NCBI RefSeq assembly: GCF_945915435.1
Contig: NZ_CAMEFG010000001.1
Location: forward strand, 105,756 to 169,755
Source of the DNA: an uncultured Paracoccus sp.
GTDB taxonomy: Bacteria; Pseudomonadota; Alphaproteobacteria; Rhodobacterales; Rhodobacteraceae
DNA length: 64,000 nt
Direction: 5' to 3'
Part shown: positions 53,156 through 59,455 of the stretch, piece after piece
Position numbering within the stretch: position 1 is the stretch's first letter
How the letters are laid out: each line of letters starts with the position of its first letter
Notes under the pieces: model-generated
The model's database searches: none
What the model was told of the DNA's origin: nothing
What the model saw: only the letters and a program-made list of their open reading frames with translations
Program-made: the position numbers and the translations under genes

Positions 53156-53320
53156 TCAGTCCCGGTCGCGCCGCTGGCGGGCATCTTCCAGCGCAGCCTC
53201 CAGCCGCTTCGCCAGTTCGCGCAGGCGGGGCGAGACCGGCTCGTTCTCGGCCTGTTCGAGCAGGGCGGTCAGCGCCTTGTCCAGTTCGGGGTCGACTGCG
53301 GGGCCGTTGTCATTGGCCAT
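53156..53320 (-). CDS. nepR: NepR-like anti-sigma factor, 54 residues
   Basis: Short frame from ATG 53320 (TGGAG about eight bases upstream). The core LDKALTALLEQAENEPV with SPRLRELAKRLEAAL matches the NepR pattern of two amphipathic helices around an NEPVP-like turn, and the tail is charged (DARQRRDRD). NepR proteins hold EcfG inactive until phosphorylated PhyR removes them. Location 117 bases upstream of ecfG on the same strand supports the call. Length is at the short end for NepR. Confidence 0.7.
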   Translation of the reverse strand: MANDNGPAVDPELDKALTALLEQAENEPVSPRLRELAKRLEAALEDARQRRDRD

Positions 53321-53529
53321 GAGATACTCCAGTTCTTGCGATTACCGCCTGTTCTAGACGATAGAGGCCGGGGACGGACCCTCTGCCACGACAATATTTT
53401 GCGATTGTCGCAGGTCAAAGGCCAAAATCCGGGTCACATTCAAGCGATTTTCGCACCGTGGCAGCATTACGCCACGTCGCGCGGCATGCGCCCGTCCGCG
53501 AACCGCCAACCGCGCGGCATTTTTTTTCA

Positions 53530-53554
53530 GGAACATTTCCCCGGCACGCCGGTT
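53530..53554 (+). promoter_or_regulatory. EcfG (GSR) promoter of the hemerythrin-like/repeat gene
   Basis: GGAAC-N16-GGTT ending 29 bases before the ATG at 53584. Over 27 bases it differs from the site at 51957 at only two positions. The rest of 53321-53583 shows no gene. Confidence 0.75.
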
Positions 53555-53583
53555 CAGCAGGCCCACAACATGGAGGCGACCTC

Positions 53584-54714
53584 ATGGCGCGTGACACAGA
53601 GCCATCCGGCAAAGGGACCGCGAACGAACGGCCCGACGAGAACGTGCAGGGCGAGAACGGGCAAGGCGGGGGTTTCGCGCAACTGGGCGCGCATCACAAG
53701 GCATTGCGCGCGCTTCTGGGCGAATGTGCCGGGATCGGCGACGCCGAAAAAGCGGGCGACCTGCCGGCGCGCCTGTCGCAGGCATGGGCCAGCCACGCCG
53801 ATGCGCATGGCGCGCTATACGATGCGGCGGTCGAGGCCGGCTTGCAGGAATTCCCCCTGCTGAACGACATCGCCGTCGAGACGGACCTGGTTTCCTTCCT
53901 GCTGCACCGGGTGCCGCGGGATCTGGACGGGCCGCTGGAACTGGCCGGGCTGCGCGTCGCGTCCAGGCTGATCCAGAACATCATCGAACGCGAGGAGAAG
54001 CCGCGCGACGGGCTTCTTGCCAAGGCCAGGGCGGCCGGGGTGGATCCCGACGCCCTTGGCAGGCGCATCCGTGCCTGCACGAGTTCGCCCCCGGACCAGG
54101 GGGGCGAAAACCGGCCGCACATGCGGCATCTCACGGCAAATCAGGAGGACATGATGCCGAGACATTCAAGCATGCCTGAACGCGACGAATACGGACGTTT
54201 TGTCAGCGATGACGATCATCGCGGCGGGGGCGGGCGCTCGCGCCGCTACGACGACGACCGCGAACGCGACAGCCGCGGGCGCTTCACCAGCGACAGGGAC
54301 GACGACCGTTATGGGTCGCGCGGGCGGTCCTCGGGCTATGATGACGACCGCCGCTATTCGTCGCGCCGCTACGACGACGACGATGACCGCGGGTATTCGC
54401 GCGGTCGCGGCCAGGGCGGCTGGTTCGGCGACCCGCGCGGCCATGCCGAGGCTGCCCGCCGGGGCTGGGATCACCGCCGCGACGATGACGATGACCGTTA
54501 TTCCTCGCGCGGGCGTTCTTCGCGCCATGACGACGACCGCCGCTATTCGTCGCGCCGCTATGACGACGACGATGATCGCGGATATTCGCGCGACCGTGGC
54601 CAGGGCGGCTGGTTCGGCGACCCCGAGGGGCATTCCGAAGCCTCGCGCCGGGGTTGGGATCACCGCCGTGATGACGATGACGACGACCGCCGCTATTCGC
54701 GCGGGCGGCGCTGA
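53584..54714 (+). CDS. Hemerythrin-like domain joined to a D/R/G-rich repeat domain
   Basis: 376 residues in one frame from ATG 53584. Residues 30-180 are helical with spaced His (LGAHHKALRALL; ASHADAHGALYDAAV), hemerythrin-like. Residues 190-376 are low-complexity Asp/Arg/Gly/Ser with two 63-residue repeats containing GGWFGDPxGHxExxRRGWDHR, reminiscent of stress-associated KGG proteins. Oddly, AGGAGG at 54143-54148 precedes tandem ATGs (54151, 54154) exactly at the domain border, so the second half may also be made alone from MPRHSSMPERDEYGRF. GSR promoter upstream. Confidence 0.7.
   Translation: MARDTEPSGKGTANERPDENVQGENGQGGGFAQLGAHHKALRALLGECAGIGDAEKAGDLPARLSQAWASHADAHGALYDAAVEAGLQEFPLLNDIAVETDLVSFLLHRVPRDLDGPLELAGLRVASRLIQNIIEREEKPRDGLLAKARAAGVDPDALGRRIRACTSSPPDQGGENRPHMRHLTANQEDMMPRHSSMPERDEYGRFVSDDDHRGGGGRSRRYDDDRERDSRGRFTSDRDDDRYGSRGRSSGYDDDRRYSSRRYDDDDDRGYSRGRGQGGWFGDPRGHAEAARRGWDHRRDDDDDRYSSRGRSSRHDDDRRYSSRRYDDDDDRGYSRDRGQGGWFGDPEGHSEASRRGWDHRRDDDDDDRRYSRGRR
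54310..54687 (+). repeat. Two tandem 189-bp in-frame repeats
   Basis: Units 54310-54498 and 54499-54687 encode 63-residue copies identical at 56 positions (for example GRSSGYDDD versus GRSSRHDDD, and WFGDPRGHAEA versus WFGDPEGHSEA). Confidence 0.85.
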
Positions 54715-54725
54715 GGAAAACGGCG

Positions 54726-54750
54726 AAGGGGGCCAGCGCGGCCCCCTTTT
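54726..54750 (+). terminator. Rho-independent terminator after the repeat protein gene
   Basis: Stem AAGGGGGCC/GGCCCCCTT with AGCGC loop and TTTT tail, 12 bases after the stop codon. Confidence 0.85.
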
Positions 54751-54771
54751 CCCCAGGCCGGAGAAAAGCCG

Positions 54772-55080
54772 ATGACGGACAAGCACAGCGCCAACCCCCT
54801 GAAACTGCGCGACCGGATCGACCGGGGCGAGACCGCCGACAAGGTGGATTTCCCCGATCCCGCCGCAGCCCCCCTTGGCACCGACGACGAGGCGGCGGGC
54901 ACCCCGATCACGCCCGCGCAACTGCATCAGGCGCGCGCCGAGGAAGAAACCCGCAACGACGACAGCCCCCCTGCCGCCCGCCCCGACAAGCGCGGCCCGC
55001 TTTACGACAAGCTGGCGATTTCGCTGATAGCGGTGGTTCTGGCGGTCATCGTCATCGCCGCCGTGGCAAGCTTCCTGTAA
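54772..55080 (+). CDS. Small single-helix membrane protein
   Basis: 102 residues: a hydrophilic, Asp/Pro-rich N-terminal 75 residues (LRDRIDRGETADKVDFPDPAAA) and one C-terminal membrane helix (about 81-101, ISLIAVVLAVIVIAAVASFL). Tail-anchored topology is likely. No family recognised. It follows a terminator by 22 bases and has no clear GSR site of its own. Confidence 0.7.
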   Translation: MTDKHSANPLKLRDRIDRGETADKVDFPDPAAAPLGTDDEAAGTPITPAQLHQARAEEETRNDDSPPAARPDKRGPLYDKLAISLIAVVLAVIVIAAVASFL

Positions 55081-55085
55081 TGCCT

Positions 55086-55778
55086 CTACATCAGGCGCGA
55101 TGTCTTCTGCCGCCGCCAGATCCGTTCCAGCAGCATGACCAGCAGCGCGCCGACCTCGCTTTCCGCTTTCAGGTGCGGGACGAATTCGATGGCCTCTTCC
55201 ATCGCCTGCGCGACCAGGTCGTCGGCAAGGGAATCGTTCTGCACCAGAAAGCGCGCCATCGCCCGAAGGCGCGGCACCATGTCCAGGACCTCCATCCCCG
55301 GCGAACACTCCAGCCCGGCCCGGCTCAGCGCGATATGCAGCAGGATGGCCGAGGCGAGTTCCTCGGGTCCGTGTTCGACATCGACGCAACTGCCTTCGGG
55401 ATAATGGCGCAGGCAGCGTTCGGGGTTTTCGGTAAAGATGACGAAGGGGATGCCCGCCGCCTGCAACTGGTCCGCCACCGGCTCGGGGCGGCGCAGGTTC
55501 AACACGCCCGCGTCGATGACGAAAGAGCCGGTCACGACCGGCGGCGCGACTCTGATCCCGCGCCGCGACAGGGGCGGCAGCGCGACGGGTCCGGCGGCGG
55601 CGTCGATGCCGATAAGCCGGACGCTCGCGCCGCCTTCACGCAGATAGGCGGCGACGGGGCGGGTATCGGGATGGCCGTCCTCCCACAGCACCAGCGAAAA
55701 CCCGTGCAGGCAGGCAGGCGCGTAGAAATAGGCCACCCCCGCCGGGCTGATGCCCGAGGGTTTTCCGGTGCGGGTCAT
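55086..55778 (-). CDS. Degenerate receiver-like domain plus C-terminal sigma-region-2-like domain
   Basis: 230 residues. Residues 165-221 align without gaps to residues 5-61 of the local EcfG (for example MVPRLRAMARFL versus HIPALRAYARAL; ADDLV versus AEDLV; EEAIE versus LRAIE), 15 identities in the first 35 positions. Residues about 85-150 resemble the second half of a receiver (FVIDAGVLNLRR; VADQLQAAGIPFVIFTEN; HGPEELASAI), but no phospho-acceptor pattern is convincing. PhyR has these parts in the opposite order and mimics sigma to bind NepR. It is coupled (ATGA) to a small membrane protein gene with a GSR promoter. I propose a NepR-interacting regulator; this is inference. Confidence 0.6.
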   Translation of the reverse strand: MTRTGKPSGISPAGVAYFYAPACLHGFSLVLWEDGHPDTRPVAAYLREGGASVRLIGIDAAAGPVALPPLSRRGIRVAPPVVTGSFVIDAGVLNLRRPEPVADQLQAAGIPFVIFTENPERCLRHYPEGSCVDVEHGPEELASAILLHIALSRAGLECSPGMEVLDMVPRLRAMARFLVQNDSLADDLVAQAMEEAIEFVPHLKAESEVGALLVMLLERIWRRQKTSRLM

Positions 55779-55978
55779 TGGGTCTCGGCAGGCTCGTCGG
55801 GCGGGGCTATCTGATCGGCGGGACCGGGGGTTTCGCCGGGCATTTCCGGGTCGTCGGTTTCATACTGCAACCACCAGACGAAACCCGCGACGACGATCAG
55901 GACGATCGCGATCATCCCGTAGACCGGCCCGAAATGGCGGCGCTTCTGCTTGTCGGGATCGGTGCCGGGGGCGGACAT
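55775..55978 (-). CDS. Small single-helix membrane protein, GSR-controlled
   Basis: 67 residues: a charged N-terminus (PDKQKRRHFGPVYG), one helix (MIAIVLIVVAGFVWWL), and an acidic Pro-rich tail. Its stop codon overlaps the start of the sigma-like protein gene (ATGA), so the two are made together. A consensus GSR promoter lies 40 bases upstream. No family recognised. Confidence 0.75.
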   Translation of the reverse strand: MSAPGTDPDKQKRRHFGPVYGMIAIVLIVVAGFVWWLQYETDDPEMPGETPGPADQIAPPDEPAETQ

Positions 55979-56017
55979 GGCATCCTCACTTTCAAAAAAA
56001 CGGATCTCTGCGAAATC

Positions 56018-56042
56018 AACCTGCCGGGCGTCAAGATGTTCC
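56018..56042 (-). promoter_or_regulatory. EcfG (GSR) promoter, minus strand
   Basis: GGAAC-N16-GGTT driving the small membrane protein and sigma-like protein genes; the -10 context is CAGGTT. Confidence 0.75.
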
Positions 56043-56063
56043 GCACGCCGCCGCTGTTTTTCG

Positions 56064-56088
56064 GGAACATCCTGGCGATCCGCCGGTT
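56064..56088 (+). promoter_or_regulatory. EcfG (GSR) promoter, plus strand
   Basis: GGAAC-N16-GGTT (CCGGTT), 36 bases before the small Q/N-rich gene. The -35 boxes of this and the minus-strand site are only 21 bases apart. Confidence 0.75.
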
Positions 56089-56123
56089 ACAAGGCCGCGA
56101 AAACCGCATCCGAGGAGGAAAAG

Positions 56124-56270
56124 ATGAATCAGCAGAACCAGAACAACCCGCAAGATCAACAAGGTCAGAAAGGCCAGCAGCGTCCCGGCGAAAACCCCGA
56201 CCGCCAGAACCCGCAGCAGGGCCAGGACGACCAGCAGGACCAGCGCGGCAAGCCCAACGAACCGCGCTAG
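56124..56270 (+). CDS. Q/N-rich hydrophilic peptide, 48 residues
   Basis: ATG 56124 follows GAGGAGG. Composition is almost only Gln, Asn, Gly, Pro, Asp and Arg (starts MNQQNQNNPQDQQGQKGQ). No hydrophobic core, so probably disordered, in the manner of small stress or desiccation proteins. It has its own GSR promoter and its own strong terminator, which argues for a real gene despite the length. Confidence 0.7.
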   Translation: MNQQNQNNPQDQQGQKGQQRPGENPDRQNPQQGQDDQQDQRGKPNEPR

Positions 56271-56277
56271 AGCATCC

Positions 56278-56310
56278 GGGTGCGGCGGCCCATCAAGGCC
56301 GCCGCATCCC
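56278..56310 (+). terminator. Rho-independent terminator of the Q/N-rich gene
   Basis: Stem TGCGGCGGCC/GGCCGCCGCA with flanking GG/CC, loop CATCAA, then TTATTTCTTT. Confidence 0.88.
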
Positions 56311-56419
56311 TTATTTCTTTCCAGGACTTTACGGAACCGTTTCCGGTCGCATCATTCTATATTAATCTTTTGCGGCAGCCGTCGGCCCGTGTGGCGGCAG
56401 CGGGTTTGAACGGACGGGC

Positions 56420-57550
56420 ATGAGCGATCACCGCAAAGGGGACGGGATGGCAGACCTGCATTTTCTGAACGGCGAAAGCAGGATGGCCAGGGCGATCCGC
56501 GCCTTCGACTGGTCCGCGCACGAGCTGGGACCGCCCCAGGGCTGGCCCCCGGCGCTGAGGATCGCGGTTGGCCTGGCGCTGGATTCCAAATTCCCCAAAT
56601 GCGTGGTCTGGGGACCCAACCTGATCTCGCTGCCCAACGATGCCTTCCTGCCGATCCTTGGGGACAAGGAAGCGCTTGGCCGTTCCTTCGCGGATGTCTG
56701 GCGCGAAGTCTGGCACGAGATCGGTCCCATCGCCGCGCGCGCCTATGCCGGCGAGGCGACCTTCATCGAGGATTTCCCGCTGCTGATCGACCGCCACGGC
56801 TATCCCGAACGCTGCCATTTCACCTTCTGCTACAGCCCCTTGCGCGACGAAAACGGCATTGTCCGGGGGATGATGGATACGGTGGTCGAAACCACGTCCA
56901 AGGTCGAGAACCGCCGCCAGCTACGGCTGATAAACGGCGAGTTGGGCCACCGCATCAAGAACACGCTGACCGTGGTTTCCGCCATCGTCAACCAGACGCT
57001 GAACAGTCACGCCGGGGCCGAGGCCCACGACACCCTGCGCCGCCGGATCGGGGCGCTGGCGCAGGCGCAGACCCTGCTCAACGGCTCGGCCACGCTGGAG
57101 GCCCGAATCGGCAGCGTGATCGAAGCTGCGCTGACGCCTTTCCGCACCGGACAGCGGCGTTTCCACATCGACGGGCCGGAGGTGCGGCTTTCGGCCAACC
57201 AGGCGCTGATGCTGGCGCTGGCGATCAACGAGCTTGCGACCAATGCGCTGAAATACGGCGCGCTTTCGGTTCCGGGCGGCAGCATCGACCTGAGTTGGAG
57301 CGCGGGCCGTCCCGCCAGCGACGATCCCTTTCGCCTGGTCTGGTCCGAGACGGGCGCACCCCCTGCCCCGCCGGACCGCGGAAAGGGCTTCGGCTCGATC
57401 ATCATCGAGGACGCGCTGGCGCAGGATTTCCAGGGCGAAAGCAGGCTGAGCTTCACCTCCACCGGCCTGCGCTGCGAACTGACCTGCCGCATGAAGCACC
57501 TGGGCGCCGCGCAGGAAACACCCGACGCTGATCGCCTCGAATCCGTCTGA
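56420..57550 (+). CDS. HWE-family sensor histidine kinase
   Basis: 376 residues, cytoplasmic. The N-terminal PAS-like domain (about 25-160) starts FDWSAHELGPPQGWPPALR and includes YSPLRDENGIVRGMMDTVVE. The H-box is NGELGHRIKNTLTVVSAIV with His177; the ATPase part has LALAINELATNALKYGAL and DRGKGFGSIII. HWE/HisKA2 kinases commonly feed PhyR in the GSR. No response regulator gene is adjacent. ATG 56447 (nine codons later, AAGGGG upstream) is an alternative start. The upstream gap contains a GGAAC without a matching GGTT. Confidence 0.88.
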   Translation: MSDHRKGDGMADLHFLNGESRMARAIRAFDWSAHELGPPQGWPPALRIAVGLALDSKFPKCVVWGPNLISLPNDAFLPILGDKEALGRSFADVWREVWHEIGPIAARAYAGEATFIEDFPLLIDRHGYPERCHFTFCYSPLRDENGIVRGMMDTVVETTSKVENRRQLRLINGELGHRIKNTLTVVSAIVNQTLNSHAGAEAHDTLRRRIGALAQAQTLLNGSATLEARIGSVIEAALTPFRTGQRRFHIDGPEVRLSANQALMLALAINELATNALKYGALSVPGGSIDLSWSAGRPASDDPFRLVWSETGAPPAPPDRGKGFGSIIIEDALAQDFQGESRLSFTSTGLRCELTCRMKHLGAAQETPDADRLESV

Positions 57551-57632
57551 CCGCAAGCCGTCCCCGGCGCGGACCCGCCCCTGCCGGGCAGGTCCGCCAA
57601 GGCCGTGGGTGGGGTGCCGGCCTTGTTCGCGA

Positions 57633-58067
57633 CTACCAGTCGTCGCGCCAGCGGCGGCGCGGGCCGCCCGGTCCGGCATCACGGCGTCCATAGCCACGGC
57701 GTCCCCGGCCGTCATCGTCGCGCATGTCGTCCATGTCGCGGCGGCGCTCGGCATCCTCGTCGCCGAACCACGAGGCCACCTCGTCCCCCGCGCGATCCAT
57801 CCAGCCGCGTTCGCGGTCCACGATGCCGCGGTCGTAATGGCTGGCCCGGCCAAAGCCGCCCAGATAGCCCGGCTCTTCATAGGGGCGGTCGCGATAGGGG
57901 CGATCATCCCGGCGGGAATAATCCCCGTAGGGCGTGCCATAAGCCCCGCGCCCATAATCGCCATAGCGGCCCGCCCGGCCATAGCCGCGGTCCTCATCGC
58001 CGTAGCGCCCGCGATAATCGTCGCGGTCCCAACGGTCTCGGCCTTCATTCCTCCAGCGATCTGCCAT
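57633..58067 (-). CDS. Arg/Asp/Gly/Tyr-rich protein with SWFGD motif
   Basis: 144 residues. Residues 1-75 are a Tyr/Gly/Asp/Arg-rich low-complexity stretch; residues 85-115 carry WMDRAGDEVASWFGDEDAERRR, the SWFGD motif found in small alphaproteobacterial stress-type proteins, often beside BON domains. Function unknown. It shares the Asp/Arg-rich style and the WFGD element with the repeat protein at 53584. Consensus GSR promoter upstream on the same strand. Confidence 0.72.
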   Translation of the reverse strand: MADRWRNEGRDRWDRDDYRGRYGDEDRGYGRAGRYGDYGRGAYGTPYGDYSRRDDRPYRDRPYEEPGYLGGFGRASHYDRGIVDRERGWMDRAGDEVASWFGDEDAERRRDMDDMRDDDGRGRRGYGRRDAGPGGPRRRWRDDW

Positions 58068-58118
58068 GCAATCCTCCTGTATTCAGACAGGGCCACCTTC
58101 CGGCGGCCGGGCGCTGGT

Positions 58119-58143
58119 AACCGGAAGGGCGCGGGAATGTTCC
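58119..58143 (-). promoter_or_regulatory. EcfG (GSR) promoter of the SWFGD gene
   Basis: GGAAC-N16-GGTT (CCGGTT) about 50 bases before the ATG at 58067. Confidence 0.75.
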
Positions 58144-58222
58144 AGACTATCTCGCAAGGCCCCGATCCGTTCCGCAGGCATGGCATTTCGGCAGGTCGCG
58201 GGGGTTGCGCGCGGCCTTGGCG

Positions 58223-58606
58223 CTAAGGCTCGGCGAAGCCGCCGATTTCAAGGCGCAGGTCGCCGGCCTGCAGCCCCGGCGGCACGCCGAATGCGCCGCG
58301 TCGGGTGGAATGGGGGGCGACATGGTCGAACTCAACCACGCGCGGCGGGCCGTCCCCTGCCCCGGCCAGCACGGTCACCGCCAAGGCCGCCCTGTCGCCC
58401 CCGTTCGCGACCTCGATGGTCGCGACGCGCGGCCCGATATCGACAAGCGAGACGGTCAGTTCAGGCGGGTGCGAGGACGAAAACAGCGCCTGCCAGCCCA
58501 GATAGGCCAGCAGCAGGACCACGCCGCAGCCCGACAGGATGCCAAAGACCCATTCCACGGCGGGGCGTTCTTGCGGCTTTGGGGTGCTGTCACGCTTCAT
58601 GGTCAT
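58223..58606 (-). CDS. TIGR02588-family protein
   Basis: 127 residues: a short cytoplasmic N-terminus (PQERPAVEWVFG), one membrane helix (about 20-42), and a beta-rich outer domain with LTVSLVDIGPRVATIEVANGG. This fits the TIGR02588 family, known mainly as the partner of TIGR02587. It starts 3 bases after that gene ends. Function unknown. Confidence 0.78.
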   Translation of the reverse strand: MTMKRDSTPKPQERPAVEWVFGILSGCGVVLLLAYLGWQALFSSSHPPELTVSLVDIGPRVATIEVANGGDRAALAVTVLAGAGDGPPRVVEFDHVAPHSTRRGAFGVPPGLQAGDLRLEIGGFAEP

Positions 58607-58609
58607 GCC

Positions 58610-59437
58610 TCACAGGATCAGGCGGGCGGCGGCGGCGCCGATCGCACAGGGAAAAGCCAGGACGATGGCGGCCATCAACGCGCTGTCGAAGGACAGCCCG
58701 TCGGTTTGCGCGAACAGCCACAGCAGGCAGAAGCTGACGCCCAGGGCGACCGCGAAGCCGGGCAATGTCATGCGGATGAAGGCGCACCACCAGGGCTCAT
58801 CGTGCGAGATTTGGGACCCGCCCGCGAAACCGACCGAAAAGACGAAGCCATGCATGAGGGCCAGCGACAGGGCGACCAGCGCCAGCGCATGCCAATGCGT
58901 CATCTGGTGGGAAATCAGCATCACTTCCTCGGTGGGGGCCACGTTCAGGCCCAGAAACAGCGCACCGACCGCCATCAGGAACAACTCGCCCCACCAGGTT
59001 TCCTCCTTCGGCTCATCCTCGGCCTCGGCGCCGAACTGGCTCTTGGCCAGCAAGGCCCCGATAGAGGCGGGCACCATCTGGATCGCGACCTTGCCCAGCA
59101 CCGCATCGGGCGCGCTGCCCGGACCGATCACCCCAAGCAGAGACAGCACCGCGACCGAGATGACCGCCGCGACCCCCAGCGCGATCAGCGCGTCGAACAG
59201 GTCGCTGCGCCAGTCGCCGGTGCGCTCGAACCCGATATGGCGCGACAGCGCGACCAGCAGCGGCAAGCACGCCAGCATCAGCAGCACCAGCCGTCCCCGG
59301 TCAAGGGAAAAGCCCAGCGCCCACAACTCCATCGTCATCAGCATCGGCAGCGAAAAGATCAGCGCACCGCCCGCCGCGCGACCGAAATCGCGCATCACGC
59401 GGCCAGGGGCATGGGGGGATCGTCGTGCTTGTGCCAT
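58610..59437 (-). CDS. TIGR02587-family integral membrane protein
   Basis: 275 residues, seven or eight helices. Distinct blocks include AAGGALIFSLPMLMTMELWALG, the FDALIALGVAAVISVAVLSL helix, and an acidic loop AEAEDEPKEETWWGELFLMA. Family recognised from length, topology and its pairing with TIGR02588. It lies 18 bases after the YdeP-like gene and probably shares its transcript. Confidence 0.8.
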   Translation of the reverse strand: MAQARRSPHAPGRVMRDFGRAAGGALIFSLPMLMTMELWALGFSLDRGRLVLLMLACLPLLVALSRHIGFERTGDWRSDLFDALIALGVAAVISVAVLSLLGVIGPGSAPDAVLGKVAIQMVPASIGALLAKSQFGAEAEDEPKEETWWGELFLMAVGALFLGLNVAPTEEVMLISHQMTHWHALALVALSLALMHGFVFSVGFAGGSQISHDEPWWCAFIRMTLPGFAVALGVSFCLLWLFAQTDGLSFDSALMAAIVLAFPCAIGAAAARLIL

Positions 59438-59455
59438 ATTGCGTTCCCTGCCGGA

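Noticed and set aside
54310..54687. A short tandem array that could suggest a CRISPR or minisatellite
   Set aside because: There are only two 189-bp units, both in frame and coding; this is a protein-domain duplication.
56319..56419. A GSR promoter before the HWE kinase gene
   Set aside because: GGAACCGTTTCC is present but there is no GGTT or CGTT at 16-17 bases.
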